From Moraxella sp. (GTDB taxonomy: Bacteria; Pseudomonadota; Gammaproteobacteria; Pseudomonadales; Moraxellaceae): a stretch of DNA of 44,821 nucleotides. Position numbers and translations under genes: made by a program. Positions 1 to 8,830 of this stretch are shown piece by piece. Each line of letters starts with the position of its first letter. The stretch's first letter is position 1. Location: positions 1 to 44,821 of the forward strand of contig JAUMUJ010000016.1 in NCBI GenBank assembly GCA_030530785.1, written 5' to 3'. The notes under the pieces are model-generated. The model had not been told where the DNA came from, ran no database searches, and worked only from the letters and a program-made list of their open reading frames with translations.

Positions 1-1
1 T

Positions 2-916
2 GTGGTGGTGGCACAAGGGACGACTGATGAGTTTGCTGAAAGCTCCGCCATTGTTCTGCATACGTTAAACCTAGACTGGGGGGCAAATCCTGAAATTTTG
101 GATTGTCGGCTGACTGACAGTGAAAAGTGTGCGGTAATGGATTTGCTGTTTGAACGGATTGTACAGCGTAAGCCATTGTCGTATCTGATTAACTTGGCGT
201 ATTTTTGTAATTTGCCTTTTTATGTGGACGAACGGGTGCTTATCCCACGCTCGCCGATTGCTGAACTGATTAATCAAAAGTTTTATCCGTATTTTGATGT
301 GGACGACAGCAAAAAGAGTAAGTTTTTCGCTCATGGTTTACAAGAGCTACAACTGTCGCCCCCTGAGCGGATTTTAGACCTTTGTACGGGGTCAGGCTGT
401 ATTGCCATTGCGTTGGCGGTGGCGTTCCCTGATGCCAACGTGGATGGGGCGGACATTGACAAAGATGCCCTAGAAGTGGCATGGACGAACGTGGAACACC
501 ATGAATTGTCCCATCAGGTCAATCTGATTGAAAGTGATTTATTCACTAAAATTCCTGCTGAAAATCAGTATGAACTCATCGTAACCAATCCACCTTATGT
601 GGATTCGGCAGTGATGGCAGAGTTGCCACCCGAGTTTTTGCACGAACCAGAGCACGCTTTGGCGGCAGGACAAGACGGTTTAGATTTGGTACATCAAATC
701 TTGTATCACGCTCCTGATTATCTCACAAAAGACGGGTTGTTGGTGTGTGAAGTGGGCGATAGCGAGTGGGCATTGCGACAATCTTATCCTGAGATTCAGT
801 TTGACTGGCTCAATTTTGAAAAAGGTGGACATGGCATTTTTGCCATGACCTGTGATGAGCTGTTGGAGTATCGTGATGAGTTTAAAAAACAAGTGGATAG
901 GGTAAAAGGGGAATAG
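2..916 (+). CDS. prmB: Ribosomal protein L3 N5-glutamine methyltransferase PrmB (5' end outside window)
   Basis: SAM-dependent methyltransferase that modifies a glutamine of ribosomal protein L3. About 304 codons are visible. A class I SAM-binding motif ([14 protein letters not shown], around residue 126) is followed by the catalytic NPPY motif at about 196-199, which marks glutamine-N5 methyltransferases. The stretch [20 protein letters not shown] is typical of PrmB rather than of PrmC, which acts on release factors. Compared from memory with the E. coli protein, roughly 30 N-terminal residues are missing, so the true start probably lies upstream of the window; the GTG codons at the edge are unlikely to be the start. 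The gene ends one base before aroC, a common gammaproteobacterial arrangement implying cotranscription. Confidence 0.93.
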   Translation: MVVAQGTTDEFAESSAIVLHTLNLDWGANPEILDCRLTDSEKCAVMDLLFERIVQRKPLSYLINLAYFCNLPFYVDERVLIPRSPIAELINQKFYPYFDVDDSKKSKFFAHGLQELQLSPPERILDLCTGSGCIAIALAVAFPDANVDGADIDKDALEVAWTNVEHHELSHQVNLIESDLFTKIPAENQYELIVTNPPYVDSAVMAELPPEFLHEPEHALAAGQDGLDLVHQILYHAPDYLTKDGLLVCEVGDSEWALRQSYPEIQFDWLNFEKGGHGIFAMTCDELLEYRDEFKKQVDRVKGE

Positions 917-917
917 C

Positions 918-2006
918 ATGGCGGGCAATACCATAGGGCAACTTTTTACCGTAACCACCTGTGGCGAGTCGCACGGGGTGGGTCTGATGGCGATTGTGGA
1001 CGGTGTGCCACCTAATCTGCCGTTATGTGAGGCGGATTTGCAAGCCGAGCTTGACCGCCGTAAACCTGGTACATCTAAATTTGCCACCCAGCGTAAAGAA
1101 GATGACGTGGTGGAGATTATCTCGGGAGTGTTTGAGGGGCGTACCACAGGCACGCCGATTGGACTGCTTATTCGTAATACTGACCAAAAATCCAAAGATT
1201 ACGGCAACATCGCCGCGACTTTTCGCCCCAATCATGCCGACTACACCTACACGATGAAATATGGGCTTAGGGATTATCGGGGGGGTGGGCGTTCATCCGC
1301 TCGTGAGACTGCCATGCGTGTGGCAGCGGGAGCGATTGCCAAAAAGTACCTAAAAGAACGCTTAGGCATCATCATTCGTGGGCACGTTACCCAAATCGGC
1401 ACAGAAAAAGCCGAGAAGTTGGATTGGGATATTGTGGGTCAAAACCCATTTTTTTGTGGGGATATTGATGCTGTGCCACGTTTTGAAAAACTCATTACAT
1501 CTTTGCGTGAGCAGGGGACAAGCTGTGGGGCGAAGTTGGAGATTTTTGCCGAAAATGTCCCTGTGGGGCTTGGCGAGCCGATTTTTGACCGCCTAGACGC
1601 TGACATTGCTCATGCGATGATGTCCATCAATGCGGTTAAAGGTGTGGAGATTGGCGATGGCTTTGGTGTTGCTGAACAATTTGGACATGACAGCCGAGAT
1701 GAGCTGACCCCTGACGGCTTTTGTGCCAATCACGCAGGCGGGATTTTGGGCGGGATTAGTAGCGGGCAGACCATTCGTGTCGCCATCGCTTTAAAACCAA
1801 CCGCCAGTATCACCACCGCAGGTAAGACGATAAATCTAGATGGACAAGCCACAGATGTGATTACCAAAGGTCGCCATGACCCTTGCGTGGGTGTGCGGGC
1901 AACCCCGATTGCTGAAGCCATGCTTGCCATTGTTTTGCTTGACCATTATTTGCGTCATCGTGGACAAAATGCCGATGTGGTACAGCCATTTGCTCCGATT
2001 GAGTGA
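918..2006 (+). CDS. aroC: Chorismate synthase
   Basis: Catalyses the last step of the shikimate pathway, 5-enolpyruvylshikimate-3-phosphate to chorismate, using reduced FMN. The 362-residue protein has the usual family length. It begins [20 protein letters not shown], which contains the conserved GESHG signature, and carries the [11 protein letters not shown] flavin/phosphate-binding motif and a C-terminal [17 protein letters not shown] block. It starts one base after prmB and its stop overlaps the upstream region of the next small lipoprotein gene, so the three are likely cotranscribed. No key residue appears missing. Confidence 0.98.
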   Translation: MAGNTIGQLFTVTTCGESHGVGLMAIVDGVPPNLPLCEADLQAELDRRKPGTSKFATQRKEDDVVEIISGVFEGRTTGTPIGLLIRNTDQKSKDYGNIAATFRPNHADYTYTMKYGLRDYRGGGRSSARETAMRVAAGAIAKKYLKERLGIIIRGHVTQIGTEKAEKLDWDIVGQNPFFCGDIDAVPRFEKLITSLREQGTSCGAKLEIFAENVPVGLGEPIFDRLDADIAHAMMSINAVKGVEIGDGFGVAEQFGHDSRDELTPDGFCANHAGGILGGISSGQTIRVAIALKPTASITTAGKTINLDGQATDVITKGRHDPCVGVRATPIAEAMLAIVLLDHYLRHRGQNADVVQPFAPIE

Positions 2007-2011
2007 CGTTT

Positions 2012-2407
2012 ATGAGATTGACAGTATCCATTGTTGCTTTAACGGTCGTTTTGACGGCGTGTGGCAATGCTGATGTCGCCCAAAATGCCAAAGAGTTTGG
2101 TTTAAATCAAATAAATGAAATGGGCAGTCATCTGATTACCAACGCAATTAAAAACGAATGCCAAAACCAATTAGACAATCAGCAGGGTTTGGTGGATTTG
2201 ATATTGACTGATAAGCAAAAAGCAAACATTTGTGATTGTGTTGCTGACGAATTGCAGGATAATTTAACCATAGATACGCTCCAAGACTTTATTAAAGATG
2301 GCAAGGTAGACACTCATGCACTAACAAATGCCGTAACGCAAGTAATGACAGATTGTACCATGCCACAAGGTACAACGTTTGCTGATAACACAGAGCGGTC
2401 ATCATAG
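2012..2407 (+). CDS. Small putative lipoprotein, intact tandem paralogue
   Basis: A 131-residue protein of unknown function. The start is placed at ATG 2012 rather than the upstream GTG at 2003, because it gives a short signal peptide (MRLTVSIVALTVVLTAC) ending in an LTAC lipobox; the Cys would be lipidated and anchored in a membrane. The mature part has few features: an acidic, Asn/Gln-rich helix-like segment, a paired-Cys stretch (ICDC) near the middle and a further Cys near the end. The downstream pseudogene at 2575-2943 has the same layout (hydrophobic leader, LTDKQK versus MTDAQK, CDC versus CGC), so the two look like a tandem duplication. It directly follows aroC, probably by cotranscription. 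Function unknown. Confidence 0.8.
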   Translation: MRLTVSIVALTVVLTACGNADVAQNAKEFGLNQINEMGSHLITNAIKNECQNQLDNQQGLVDLILTDKQKANICDCVADELQDNLTIDTLQDFIKDGKVDTHALTNAVTQVMTDCTMPQGTTFADNTERSS

Positions 2408-2574
2408 CGTCTGTGGCAGATATTTATATAAAGTAAAATTTAGACCATCAGGGCATTAAACGGTCTTTGCTTTTTATTTTATGCGACTACATGGTAAGGC
2501 TATTGAGATGAGTTTGATGATTGGGGTGGGGTTGCGATGTCATTTGTGATTATTTTTAACTAAAAGAGGTTTTT

Positions 2575-2943
2575 ATGAAAAAATTAGTGTTTGGTGCGTT
2601 GGTTGGTATGGCATTGCTGTCAGGCTGTGCCAGTACGGGCGACAATCCATTGGCTGACGTTGGCACAAGTCTGTTTACCTAAGCGGTGGACAGCAAATGT
2701 CGCAGTGAGCTAAATAACTCCAAGACATATCAGACGGTTGCGGTTGAGCTGTTGATGACAGATGCTCAAAAAAGCTCTTTTGAGAATAAAACTTGTGGCT
2801 GTGTATCACAAGAAGCTCCAAAAAGTGTCAGTGCAGGCGAGGTGGTGCAAGCGGTGGCTGACAGTTCAGCTCGTCCGCAGATTGTGGGCAAAGCGGTGTC
2901 CAACACACTGGGTATGTGCGTACAACAATTCATCGCCCAATAG
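2575..2943 (+). pseudogene. Small lipoprotein gene interrupted by an in-frame TAA
   Basis: Reading from ATG 2575, preceded by an AGAGG-type ribosome binding site, gives MKKLVFGALVGMALLSGCAS, a clean lipoprotein signal with an LSGC lipobox, then LADVGTSLFT and a TAA stop at 2680-2682. The same frame continues without another stop to 2943 (AVDSKCRSELNN onward). The continuation aligns by eye with the intact neighbour at 2012-2407: a Cys after a short helix, then MTDAQK, then a CGC pair. The TAA is one transition from CAA, so a single C-to-T change would explain it. The unbroken downstream frame suggests recent inactivation, a sequencing error, or readthrough. Confidence 0.75.
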
Positions 2944-2945
2944 TG

Positions 2946-3758
2946 TCAGCGAAGCACCAATTCCAGTACGGTTTTTGACCCTAAAAAACCGACTGCAAGT
3001 AATATAAAACCATAAATGGTAAAGTTGGCGGCACGATTTCCCCGCCAACCTTGCTGATAATGTCCGATGATAAACGCCCCAAAAACAAGCCATGACAGCA
3101 CACTAAAAAACAACTTGTGGGCGATGTGCTGTTCTAGGATGTTGTAAGTCGCCACCAGCCCCAAACCCAAGGCGACACTTAAAATCACAAATCCCATCAA
3201 CATCATGTCAAACAGCAGGCTTTCCATGCTTTGTAGGTTTGGCAGTTTGCTGACCCAAAAACGCTGACGGGTGCGATGTTTTAGCTCTCTGATTTGTAGT
3301 TTTAGTAACACCGCTTGCACGCACGCCATGAGTAGCACACAATATGCCCCAAAAGATAGCAAAATGTGAGCTTGTAGTGCTGTGCTGGCGGTGCTTAAAG
3401 GCTGGTAGGGGGCTTGACCAAATTGACCAAAACTCATGCCAATGATGGCGGTCGGTACGGCAAGTATGCCCAAACTTAAAATCGGGCGATATAGGCTAAA
3501 TAACACAAAAAACACCATGCAACATATCCCAGTAAGGCTTAGGGTGTTAAATAGATTAAAATTTAACCCATATAGCGTGATGATTTGTGGGGCAAGCAGT
3601 ACGCCATGCAAGATGATGGCAAGACTTAGGGCGATGAGCGTGGGAGCTTTTTTGATGGGCATTTCTTTGATGAGAGCATGGCACAGATATAAGCCCACAC
3701 CAACATAAATCAGCGTACTGATGAGATATAAGATGAACACAAAAGCCCCTTGGGTCAT
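2946..3758 (-). CDS. CcsA/YpjD-type integral membrane protein
   Basis: A 270-residue polytopic membrane protein with about eight hydrophobic segments, resembling the cytochrome c assembly (CcsA) fold and the YpjD inner-membrane family. It has a conserved-looking HILLSFGAYCVLLMACVQAVLL helix region and a Trp-containing periplasmic motif near the C-terminus (HYQQGWRG). In many gammaproteobacteria ypjD sits divergently next to ffh, exactly as here, which supports the assignment. YpjD has been linked to magnesium transport/CorC-type proteins and to cytochrome assembly, so the exact role is uncertain. The ATG at 3758 leaves an AT-rich divergent promoter region shared with ffh. Confidence 0.75.
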   Translation of the reverse strand: MTQGAFVFILYLISTLIYVGVGLYLCHALIKEMPIKKAPTLIALSLAIILHGVLLAPQIITLYGLNFNLFNTLSLTGICCMVFFVLFSLYRPILSLGILAVPTAIIGMSFGQFGQAPYQPLSTASTALQAHILLSFGAYCVLLMACVQAVLLKLQIRELKHRTRQRFWVSKLPNLQSMESLLFDMMLMGFVILSVALGLGLVATYNILEQHIAHKLFFSVLSWLVFGAFIIGHYQQGWRGNRAANFTIYGFILLAVGFLGSKTVLELVLR

Positions 3759-3851
3759 AAAAATGGTACAAAAAGTGCAATAATAATAGCATAATTTTTA
3801 AATTTAGCATAAAATAACCCAAATTTTTCTGTCAATATTTTGGAAATACTC

Positions 3852-5399
3852 ATGTTTGATACTCTTACCGAACGACTCTCTGGCACACTTCACAGACTGT
3901 CAGGTCAAGGCACATTGACCGAAGATAACATCAAAGATACTTTGCGTGAAGTGCGTATGGCACTTTTAGAAGCGGACGTGGCTTTGCCTGTGGCTCGGGA
4001 TTTTGTCTCTCGGGTTAAAGAGCAGGCATTGGGTCAAGAGGTTTTAAAAGAGCTTGCCCCTGGTCAGGCATTTGTTAAAATCGTCTATGATGAACTGACC
4101 GAGATGATGGGGTCGGCAAACCAAGCCTTAGAGATGACGGGTAAACCACCTGTGGTTTATCTTTTGGCGGGTTTGCAAGGGGCGGGTAAAACCACCACCG
4201 CAGGCAAACTTGCCAAATTTTTGCAAGAAAAGCAAGGCAAAAAAGTCATGTTGGTGTCAGCAGACGTGTACCGTCCTGCTGCCATTAACCAGCTTGAATT
4301 TGTCGCAGGGCAGGTGGGGGCGATGTTTGTGTCGTCTAGTACGGACGAAAATCCCATTGATATTGCCCGCCGTGCCATAGAACAAGCCAAAGTCCAATAC
4401 GCTGACATTCTTATCATTGATACCGCAGGTCGTCTTGCTGTTGATGAAGTGATGATGAATGAAATCAAGGACTTAACCACTGCCGTCAATCCCACCGAGA
4501 CCTTGTTTGTGGTGGATAGTATGACAGGTCAAGACGCTGCCAATACCGCCAAAGCCTTTAATGATGCCCTGCCACTGACGGGCGTGATTTTGACCAAAAC
4601 AGACGGGGACGCACGGGGTGGGGCGGCATTGTCGGTGCGAGCCATCACGGGTAAGCCCATTAAATTTTTGGGTCGTGGCGAAAAACTAGAAGCCTTAGAA
4701 TTGTTCCACCCAGAGCGTATCGCCCAGCGTATTTTGGGCATGGGGGACGTACTTTCTTTGGTGGAAGAAGTTGAAAATAAGATTGACCGTGAACAAGCCG
4801 AACGCATGGCGAAAAAAATCCAAAAAGGCGGTGAGTTTGATTTAGAAGATTTGTTAAATCAGTTTCAACAAATGAAAAACTTAGGTGGCATGGCAGGATT
4901 TTTGGATAAAATGCCTGGCATGAGCGGAGCAAATATCCAAGAAGCCTTAGCTCAAGCCAGACCCGAAGAGCGTGTCAAAGAGATGGAGGCCTTAATCCAC
5001 TCCATGACCCCCTTTGAACGCCAAAATCCCGATAAGATTACCCCAAGCCGTAAACGCCGTATCGCCGCAGGTTCAGGCAAACAAATCCAAGATGTCAATG
5101 CGTTATTAAAACAACATAAACAGATGGCAAAAATGATGAAAATGATAAGTCGTCCCGATGGCATTGGTAAGATGATGAAAGCGGTGCAAGGGCTAACTCG
5201 TGGTATGAGCGGTGGGCCTTTATTTGGTGGTAGCAACAAACAGCAAGATTTTGCCAGCATGACCAATGAGATTCGTGAAATGGGACTTGATCCCAACACC
5301 ATCAATTTGGGCATGAATGACGAACAAATCCGCCAAAAAATGAACGAGCTACAAAACGCCAACAACATCATGGGTGGTAAATTTAAAAAACGCTTTTAA
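3852..5399 (+). CDS. ffh: Signal recognition particle protein Ffh (SRP54)
   Basis: GTPase subunit of the signal recognition particle; it binds 4.5S RNA and signal sequences of nascent membrane proteins and docks with FtsY. I chose ATG 3852, giving MFDTLTERLSGTLHRLSGQG, the standard Ffh N-terminus, over the TTG at 3840. The N domain is followed by the G domain with P-loop GLQGAGKTTTAGKLA (about residue 104), DTAGR and TKTDGDARGG motifs. The C-terminal M domain is methionine-rich (KMPGMSG, KQMAKMMKMI). At 515 residues it is longer than the E. coli protein (about 453) because of a longer C-terminal tail. A strong terminator hairpin follows at 5407-5436. Confidence 0.97.
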   Translation: MFDTLTERLSGTLHRLSGQGTLTEDNIKDTLREVRMALLEADVALPVARDFVSRVKEQALGQEVLKELAPGQAFVKIVYDELTEMMGSANQALEMTGKPPVVYLLAGLQGAGKTTTAGKLAKFLQEKQGKKVMLVSADVYRPAAINQLEFVAGQVGAMFVSSSTDENPIDIARRAIEQAKVQYADILIIDTAGRLAVDEVMMNEIKDLTTAVNPTETLFVVDSMTGQDAANTAKAFNDALPLTGVILTKTDGDARGGAALSVRAITGKPIKFLGRGEKLEALELFHPERIAQRILGMGDVLSLVEEVENKIDREQAERMAKKIQKGGEFDLEDLLNQFQQMKNLGGMAGFLDKMPGMSGANIQEALAQARPEERVKEMEALIHSMTPFERQNPDKITPSRKRRIAAGSGKQIQDVNALLKQHKQMAKMMKMISRPDGIGKMMKAVQGLTRGMSGGPLFGGSNKQQDFASMTNEIREMGLDPNTINLGMNDEQIRQKMNELQNANNIMGGKFKKRF

Positions 5400-5406
5400 G
5401 TTTGAT

Positions 5407-5436
5407 AAAATGCCATCTTAGATAAGGTGGCATTTT
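5407..5436 (+). terminator. Rho-independent terminator after ffh
   Basis: The arm AAAATGCCATCTT (5407-5419), a 4-base loop, then the near-perfect complementary arm AAGGTGGCATTTTT gives a long stem (one G-T pair) ending in a T run. It lies 8 bases after the ffh stop codon. Confidence 0.85.
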
Positions 5437-5468
5437 TGTAATTTTTGCTTTATCCGCCTTTGGCTTTA

Positions 5469-5477
5469 TGCTATTAT
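5469..5477 (+). promoter_or_regulatory. Extended -10 promoter for tsaB
   Basis: TGCTATTAT is an extended -10 element (TG, one base, TATTAT) placed about 30 bases before the tsaB ATG. No convincing -35 is visible, as expected for extended -10 promoters. The same type precedes leuA, mscS and rlmKL in this window. Confidence 0.5.
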
Positions 5478-5506
5478 GGCGGTTTTATTTTGAATAATGA
5501 CCGCTT

Positions 5507-6184
5507 ATGTCAAGCCATCGGACACACTTTTTGGTTGCTTTTGATACCATTTTTGAACAATGCTCCATCGCCATTTTGCAAAATGATGTCATCATTTATG
5601 ATGAGACAGTGGCAGGAGGACGTGGGCAAACCGAGATAATTTTGCCCATGTTGGATAAAGCATTACAAAGTACAAAACTGACTGTGCAGGACATTAACGC
5701 ATGGGCATTTAATCGTGGGCCGGGTGCGTTTAGTGGCATTCGCATAAATACGGCGGTGGTTCAGGCTTTATCGGTAGCCAATGACGCACCGTGTATCGGC
5801 ATATCCAGCTTGCACGCTTTGGCATTTATGGCGTATGAACAAGAGTGCATGACGGACGGCACACGCATCAGTGCCGTGATGGATGCTCGTCAAAACCAAG
5901 TTTATGCAGGCAATTTTGTCATCCAATCGGGCAGATTGATTGCTGATAATGAGTGTCTTTTGGATTATGGAGTGTGTGTGCAGGCGGATGTCGTGGTGGG
6001 CGATGGTGTGGATTTGGTGGCGACAAATGCCACAAAATTACGCCTAAACCCCACCGCTTGCCACATCGCTCGCCTTGCCTGTTTGTCATTTTTGCAGGGA
6101 GACACGCTAACGGCAGACAATGCGTTGCCTGTGTATTTAAGAAATAACGCTTGGAAAACACTGGCAGAGCAGGGCAAAAAGTGA
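5507..6184 (+). CDS. tsaB: tRNA threonylcarbamoyladenosine biosynthesis protein TsaB
   Basis: Non-catalytic partner of TsaD in formation of N6-threonylcarbamoyladenosine at position 37 of ANN-decoding tRNAs. The 225-residue protein has the family N-terminus (FLVAFDTIFEQCSIAILQND) with the ASKHA-fold phosphate loop region. It also has the conserved RGPGAFSGIRI stretch (GPGSFTGLRIG in most homologues) around residue 70, and a VMDARQNQVYAG motif near 125, both diagnostic. Length is usual for the family. The ATG at 5507 lies downstream of an extended -10 element. It is followed by uppP after about 90 bases. Confidence 0.93.
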   Translation: MSSHRTHFLVAFDTIFEQCSIAILQNDVIIYDETVAGGRGQTEIILPMLDKALQSTKLTVQDINAWAFNRGPGAFSGIRINTAVVQALSVANDAPCIGISSLHALAFMAYEQECMTDGTRISAVMDARQNQVYAGNFVIQSGRLIADNECLLDYGVCVQADVVVGDGVDLVATNATKLRLNPTACHIARLACLSFLQGDTLTADNALPVYLRNNAWKTLAEQGKK

Positions 6185-6272
6185 TTAAATGAGTTTACCA
6201 AACGTTTGAACTTCCAAATCAAATCGCCAATAAATAAAAATTGGTAAATTAAAGTTAAAAAAGAGTAGCATT

Positions 6273-7115
6273 TTGGACATTTTATTATTTATCAAAGCCG
6301 TCATCATGGGTATTGTAGAAGGTATTACTGAGTTTTTGCCCATTTCTAGCACAGGCTATATGATTTTATCAGCAGACATCATGGGTTTTTGGGACAAAGA
6401 TAAGCGGGATTTGTTCATTGTCTTTGTTCAGCTTGGGGCGATTTTGGCGGTCATTTATGACTATTGGGGCAGGCTGTGGACGGCATTTATGGGACTGCTG
6501 ACGGGTAAAGCAGATGGTATGGCAAACCCCCGTGGGCTTGGCATCGCTTTAATTATCGCCACAATCCCTGTCATGGTGGTCGGTTTTACCTTAAAAGACT
6601 TTATCACAGGCGTGCTGTTTCACCCGCTTGTCGTGGCGACCATGCTCATCATCGGGGCGTTGCTCATCATCTATGTGGAAAAAACCCCCCGACCCATCAA
6701 GGCACAAGAAGCCGAACATATAGATTTTAAAACCGCCCTAAAAATCGGACTTGCCCAATGTCTTGCCTTAATACCTGGTACGAGCCGTTCGGGGTCTACC
6801 ATCATCGGAGCATTGTGGTTTGGAGCATCTCGTAAATCTGCCACCGAATTTTCGTTCTTTTTGGGCATTCCTGTGATTGTTGGGGCAGGCTTGTTGGAGC
6901 TGATTAAGAAAAAAGACATACTACAAACTGGACAAGACTGGGCGATTTTGGGTGTGGGTACGGTGGTGTCTTTTATCATTGCTCTGCTGTGTATTCGTTT
7001 TTTGGTGGCTTGGGTTTCTAAACGGGATTTTATGATTTTTGCTTATCTGCGTATTATGACAGGTGTGATTGTTTTATTGGCGTATTTTGTTTTTGGTTAC
7101 CAAATTCAAGGATAA
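6273..7115 (+). CDS. uppP: Undecaprenyl-diphosphatase UppP (BacA type)
   Basis: Membrane phosphatase that recycles undecaprenyl pyrophosphate to the monophosphate lipid carrier for peptidoglycan and surface polysaccharide synthesis, and confers some bacitracin tolerance. The 280-residue protein has about eight membrane segments. It carries both family motifs: the glutamate-rich GIVEGITEFLPISSTGYMIL (residues about 12-31) and PGTSRSGSTIIGA (about 168-180) containing the catalytic Ser/Arg. The start is TTG 6273, with AAGAG at 6261-6265 seven bases upstream; the internal ATG at 6306 would remove part of the first helix. It ends three bases before rsmJ, implying cotranscription. Confidence 0.95.
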   Translation: MDILLFIKAVIMGIVEGITEFLPISSTGYMILSADIMGFWDKDKRDLFIVFVQLGAILAVIYDYWGRLWTAFMGLLTGKADGMANPRGLGIALIIATIPVMVVGFTLKDFITGVLFHPLVVATMLIIGALLIIYVEKTPRPIKAQEAEHIDFKTALKIGLAQCLALIPGTSRSGSTIIGALWFGASRKSATEFSFFLGIPVIVGAGLLELIKKKDILQTGQDWAILGVGTVVSFIIALLCIRFLVAWVSKRDFMIFAYLRIMTGVIVLLAYFVFGYQIQG

Positions 7116-7118
7116 ATA

Positions 7119-7955
7119 TTGGACGTTTTTATTGTTGGTACGGATAATGACAAAGTAGTTTTTGACGAATTGGCGTTTATCAATAAAAGCCATGCTTTGT
7201 CATTAATGTTATCTTATCATTTATTAAATAAACCAAGTGATAAATGGATATTATCCTTTGCAAATGATAACCCAAATATCCCCCTAATCGCCCTTATTAA
7301 AAATACCCCAACCTTAATTAAAGTAGATAATAACGCCATCATCAAATCATCATTAAACTGGCAATCTTTGACCAAGCGTATCGTAACAGCGGGGCGAAAG
7401 TCCGAGTTGATATTACAAGCGTGCAAATTAACGCCCGACATGAGTGTGATAGATGGTACGGCAGGCTTTGGACAGGACAGTTTGATATTGGCAAGTACAG
7501 GAGCAGATGTCATGATGGTTGAAAAAAATCCTGTGGTGGCTTTGTTGTTATTTTATGAATATCAAAGTATGACCGCCAATCCAAATTGGCAAAAACTATT
7601 AAGCCGAATACAGATTTATTATGGGAATTTTTTAAATGCCAATTTTATGGCGACTTTACCAAAAGTAGATAGGGTATATCTTGACCCGATGTTTCCATCT
7701 GACAGTTATTCAGCCAAAGTCGGCAAAAATATGCAAGTATTGCACGATTTGGCAAATCCACCCACCGCTCATGATGAAATGTTATTTTTAACCATCGCCA
7801 AAAACCAATTAACAAATCATGGAAAAATCATCATCAAACGCCCTTTATCTGCTCCTTATTTGGCAAATGTCATGCCTGCATACAGTATTGGCAATAACGC
7901 CATTCGTTTTGATAAATATGAAAATAGTGATGAATCTTCGTTGGGTTTAATATGA
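7119..7955 (+). CDS. rsmJ: 16S rRNA m2G1516 methyltransferase RsmJ
   Basis: SAM-dependent methyltransferase for 16S rRNA. The C-terminal half carries the family motifs: VIDGTAGFGQDSLILAS (SAM-binding loop, about residue 110), MVEKNPVVALLL, then VYLDPMFPSDSYSAKVGK (the catalytic DPMFP region) and a KIIIKRPLSAPYLAN segment matching RsmJ. The N-terminal third is poorly conserved in the family and here is rich in Asn and Lys. The start is a TTG at 7119, three bases after uppP. At 278 residues it is slightly longer than the E. coli protein (about 250). Confidence 0.88.
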   Translation: MDVFIVGTDNDKVVFDELAFINKSHALSLMLSYHLLNKPSDKWILSFANDNPNIPLIALIKNTPTLIKVDNNAIIKSSLNWQSLTKRIVTAGRKSELILQACKLTPDMSVIDGTAGFGQDSLILASTGADVMMVEKNPVVALLLFYEYQSMTANPNWQKLLSRIQIYYGNFLNANFMATLPKVDRVYLDPMFPSDSYSAKVGKNMQVLHDLANPPTAHDEMLFLTIAKNQLTNHGKIIIKRPLSAPYLANVMPAYSIGNNAIRFDKYENSDESSLGLI

Positions 7956-8027
7956 TTTATGGCGGTGTAAAACTTTTTATTTGCCGAAAATATCAACAAT
8001 GATGGCAAGCGATGGATAAAACAAGTT

Positions 8028-8068
8028 GGGGGCTGTTACAGGCATGACAAATCAGTGAACTCGTCAGG
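8028..8068 (+). other. Possible 5' fragment of a 4.5S (SRP) RNA gene
   Basis: In the gap between rsmJ and ihfB, a segment begins GGGGGCTGTTACAGG and ends GTGAACTCGTCAGG (8055-8068). The second string resembles the 5' side of the conserved apical domain of bacterial SRP RNA, which normally continues TCCGGAAGGAAGCAGC; that continuation is absent here. If the resemblance is real, this is a truncated copy. The comparison is from memory and the segment is short. The rest of the roughly 195-base gap shows only AT-rich DNA and the ihfB promoter region. Confidence 0.3.
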
Positions 8069-8150
8069 CAACAAAAAGCTTAAAAAACATTTCCCATTTT
8101 GGGCGAATTAGGCTATCATTATAGTTTTCATTGGGTATAAGGGGTTAATG

Positions 8151-8456
8151 ATGCAAACCACAAACCAACTTGTTGTCAGAAAGTCTGATTTGATTAACAA
8201 TATTGCTATTGAGTGCCAACATTTAGAGGAACGTGCGGTTGATGAGGCGGTGCGTGAGATTTTAGGATTGATGGGTGATGTGTTATGTCATGATGGACGC
8301 ATAGAGGTGCGAGGCTTTGGCAGTTTTTGTTTGCACCACCGAGACGCTCGTAAGGCACGCAACCCTAAGACAGGTGAGATTGTGGACGTGGGGGCAAAGG
8401 CCGTGCCATACTTTAAGCCCGGTAAGGCTTTACGTGAACTGGTGGATAATAAATAA
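8151..8456 (+). CDS. ihfB: Integration host factor beta-type subunit (HU/IHF family)
   Basis: A DNA-bending nucleoid protein of 101 residues. The N-terminal dimerisation helices (RKSDLINNIAIECQHL, VDEAVREILGLM) are followed by the beta-arm region IEVRGFGSFCLHHRDARKARNPKTG, with the intercalating-proline PKTG turn, and a C-terminal VPYFKPGKALRELV. The context ihfB-lapA-pyrF matches the usual position of the IHF beta subunit gene in gammaproteobacteria, supporting IhfB over HU. The second of two adjacent ATGs (8151) is preferred because AAGGGG at 8139-8144 is then six bases away. A possible TATCAT -10 lies about 30 bases upstream. Confidence 0.9.
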   Translation: MQTTNQLVVRKSDLINNIAIECQHLEERAVDEAVREILGLMGDVLCHDGRIEVRGFGSFCLHHRDARKARNPKTGEIVDVGAKAVPYFKPGKALRELVDNK

Positions 8457-8469
8457 ACTGAGGTGTGCC

Positions 8470-8829
8470 ATGTCTTTGTTTTTAATGATTTTACTGTTGG
8501 TTTTTTTTGGCTATTCGTTGGCGTTGGTGCTTGCCAATAATAGTGAAGTGGCGGTAAATTTGCTGTTCTCACAAGTGCCGACCACCAATTTGGGCTTGGT
8601 GCTGATTTTGACCACGACTTTGGGTGTGCTTATCGGGATATTGCTTGCTTTGCTGTTATTTAAAGTGCTACAAAATAAATTGGAGCTACATAAACTGCGT
8701 AAGGAAGTTGCTAACCTAGAAAGTCAGTTATTGGAGAGTAAAGTCGCCCTTGAAAAAGAGCGTCAATCTCATGTTGTGCTTGACACCGACACAACCGACC
8801 AAGCACAGCCACAAACACAAGGAGAGTGA
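8470..8829 (+). CDS. lapA: LapA-domain membrane protein
   Basis: A 119-residue inner-membrane protein of the LapA (DUF1049) family, involved in assembly or regulation of lipopolysaccharide. Two hydrophobic hairpin segments (about residues 1-22 and 40-65) bracket the short family motif [13 protein letters not shown]. They are followed by a coiled coil ([20 protein letters not shown], about 72-105) and a polar Thr/Gln tail. The start is set at ATG 8470 because the upstream in-frame sequence overlaps ihfB in another frame. It sits 13 bases after ihfB and one base before pyrF, the conserved ihfB-lapA-pyrF neighbourhood. Confidence 0.85.
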   Translation: MSLFLMILLLVFFGYSLALVLANNSEVAVNLLFSQVPTTNLGLVLILTTTLGVLIGILLALLLFKVLQNKLELHKLRKEVANLESQLLESKVALEKERQSHVVLDTDTTDQAQPQTQGE

Positions 8830-8830
8830 T

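Noticed and set aside
2437-2474. AGACC...GGTCT possible terminator after the intact lipoprotein gene
   Set aside because: Stem of about five or six pairs with a long loop; too weak to support.
3840-3851. TTG start for ffh giving four extra residues
   Set aside because: ATG 3852 yields the standard Ffh N-terminus MFDTLTERLSG.
4952-5371. 139-codon minus-strand open frame within ffh
   Set aside because: Overlaps the Ffh M domain completely; hydrophobic composition is the antisense image of a Met/Lys-rich coding region.
8028-8040. GGGGGCTG start resembling tmRNA
   Set aside because: No tag reading frame or tmRNA 3' end is present nearby.
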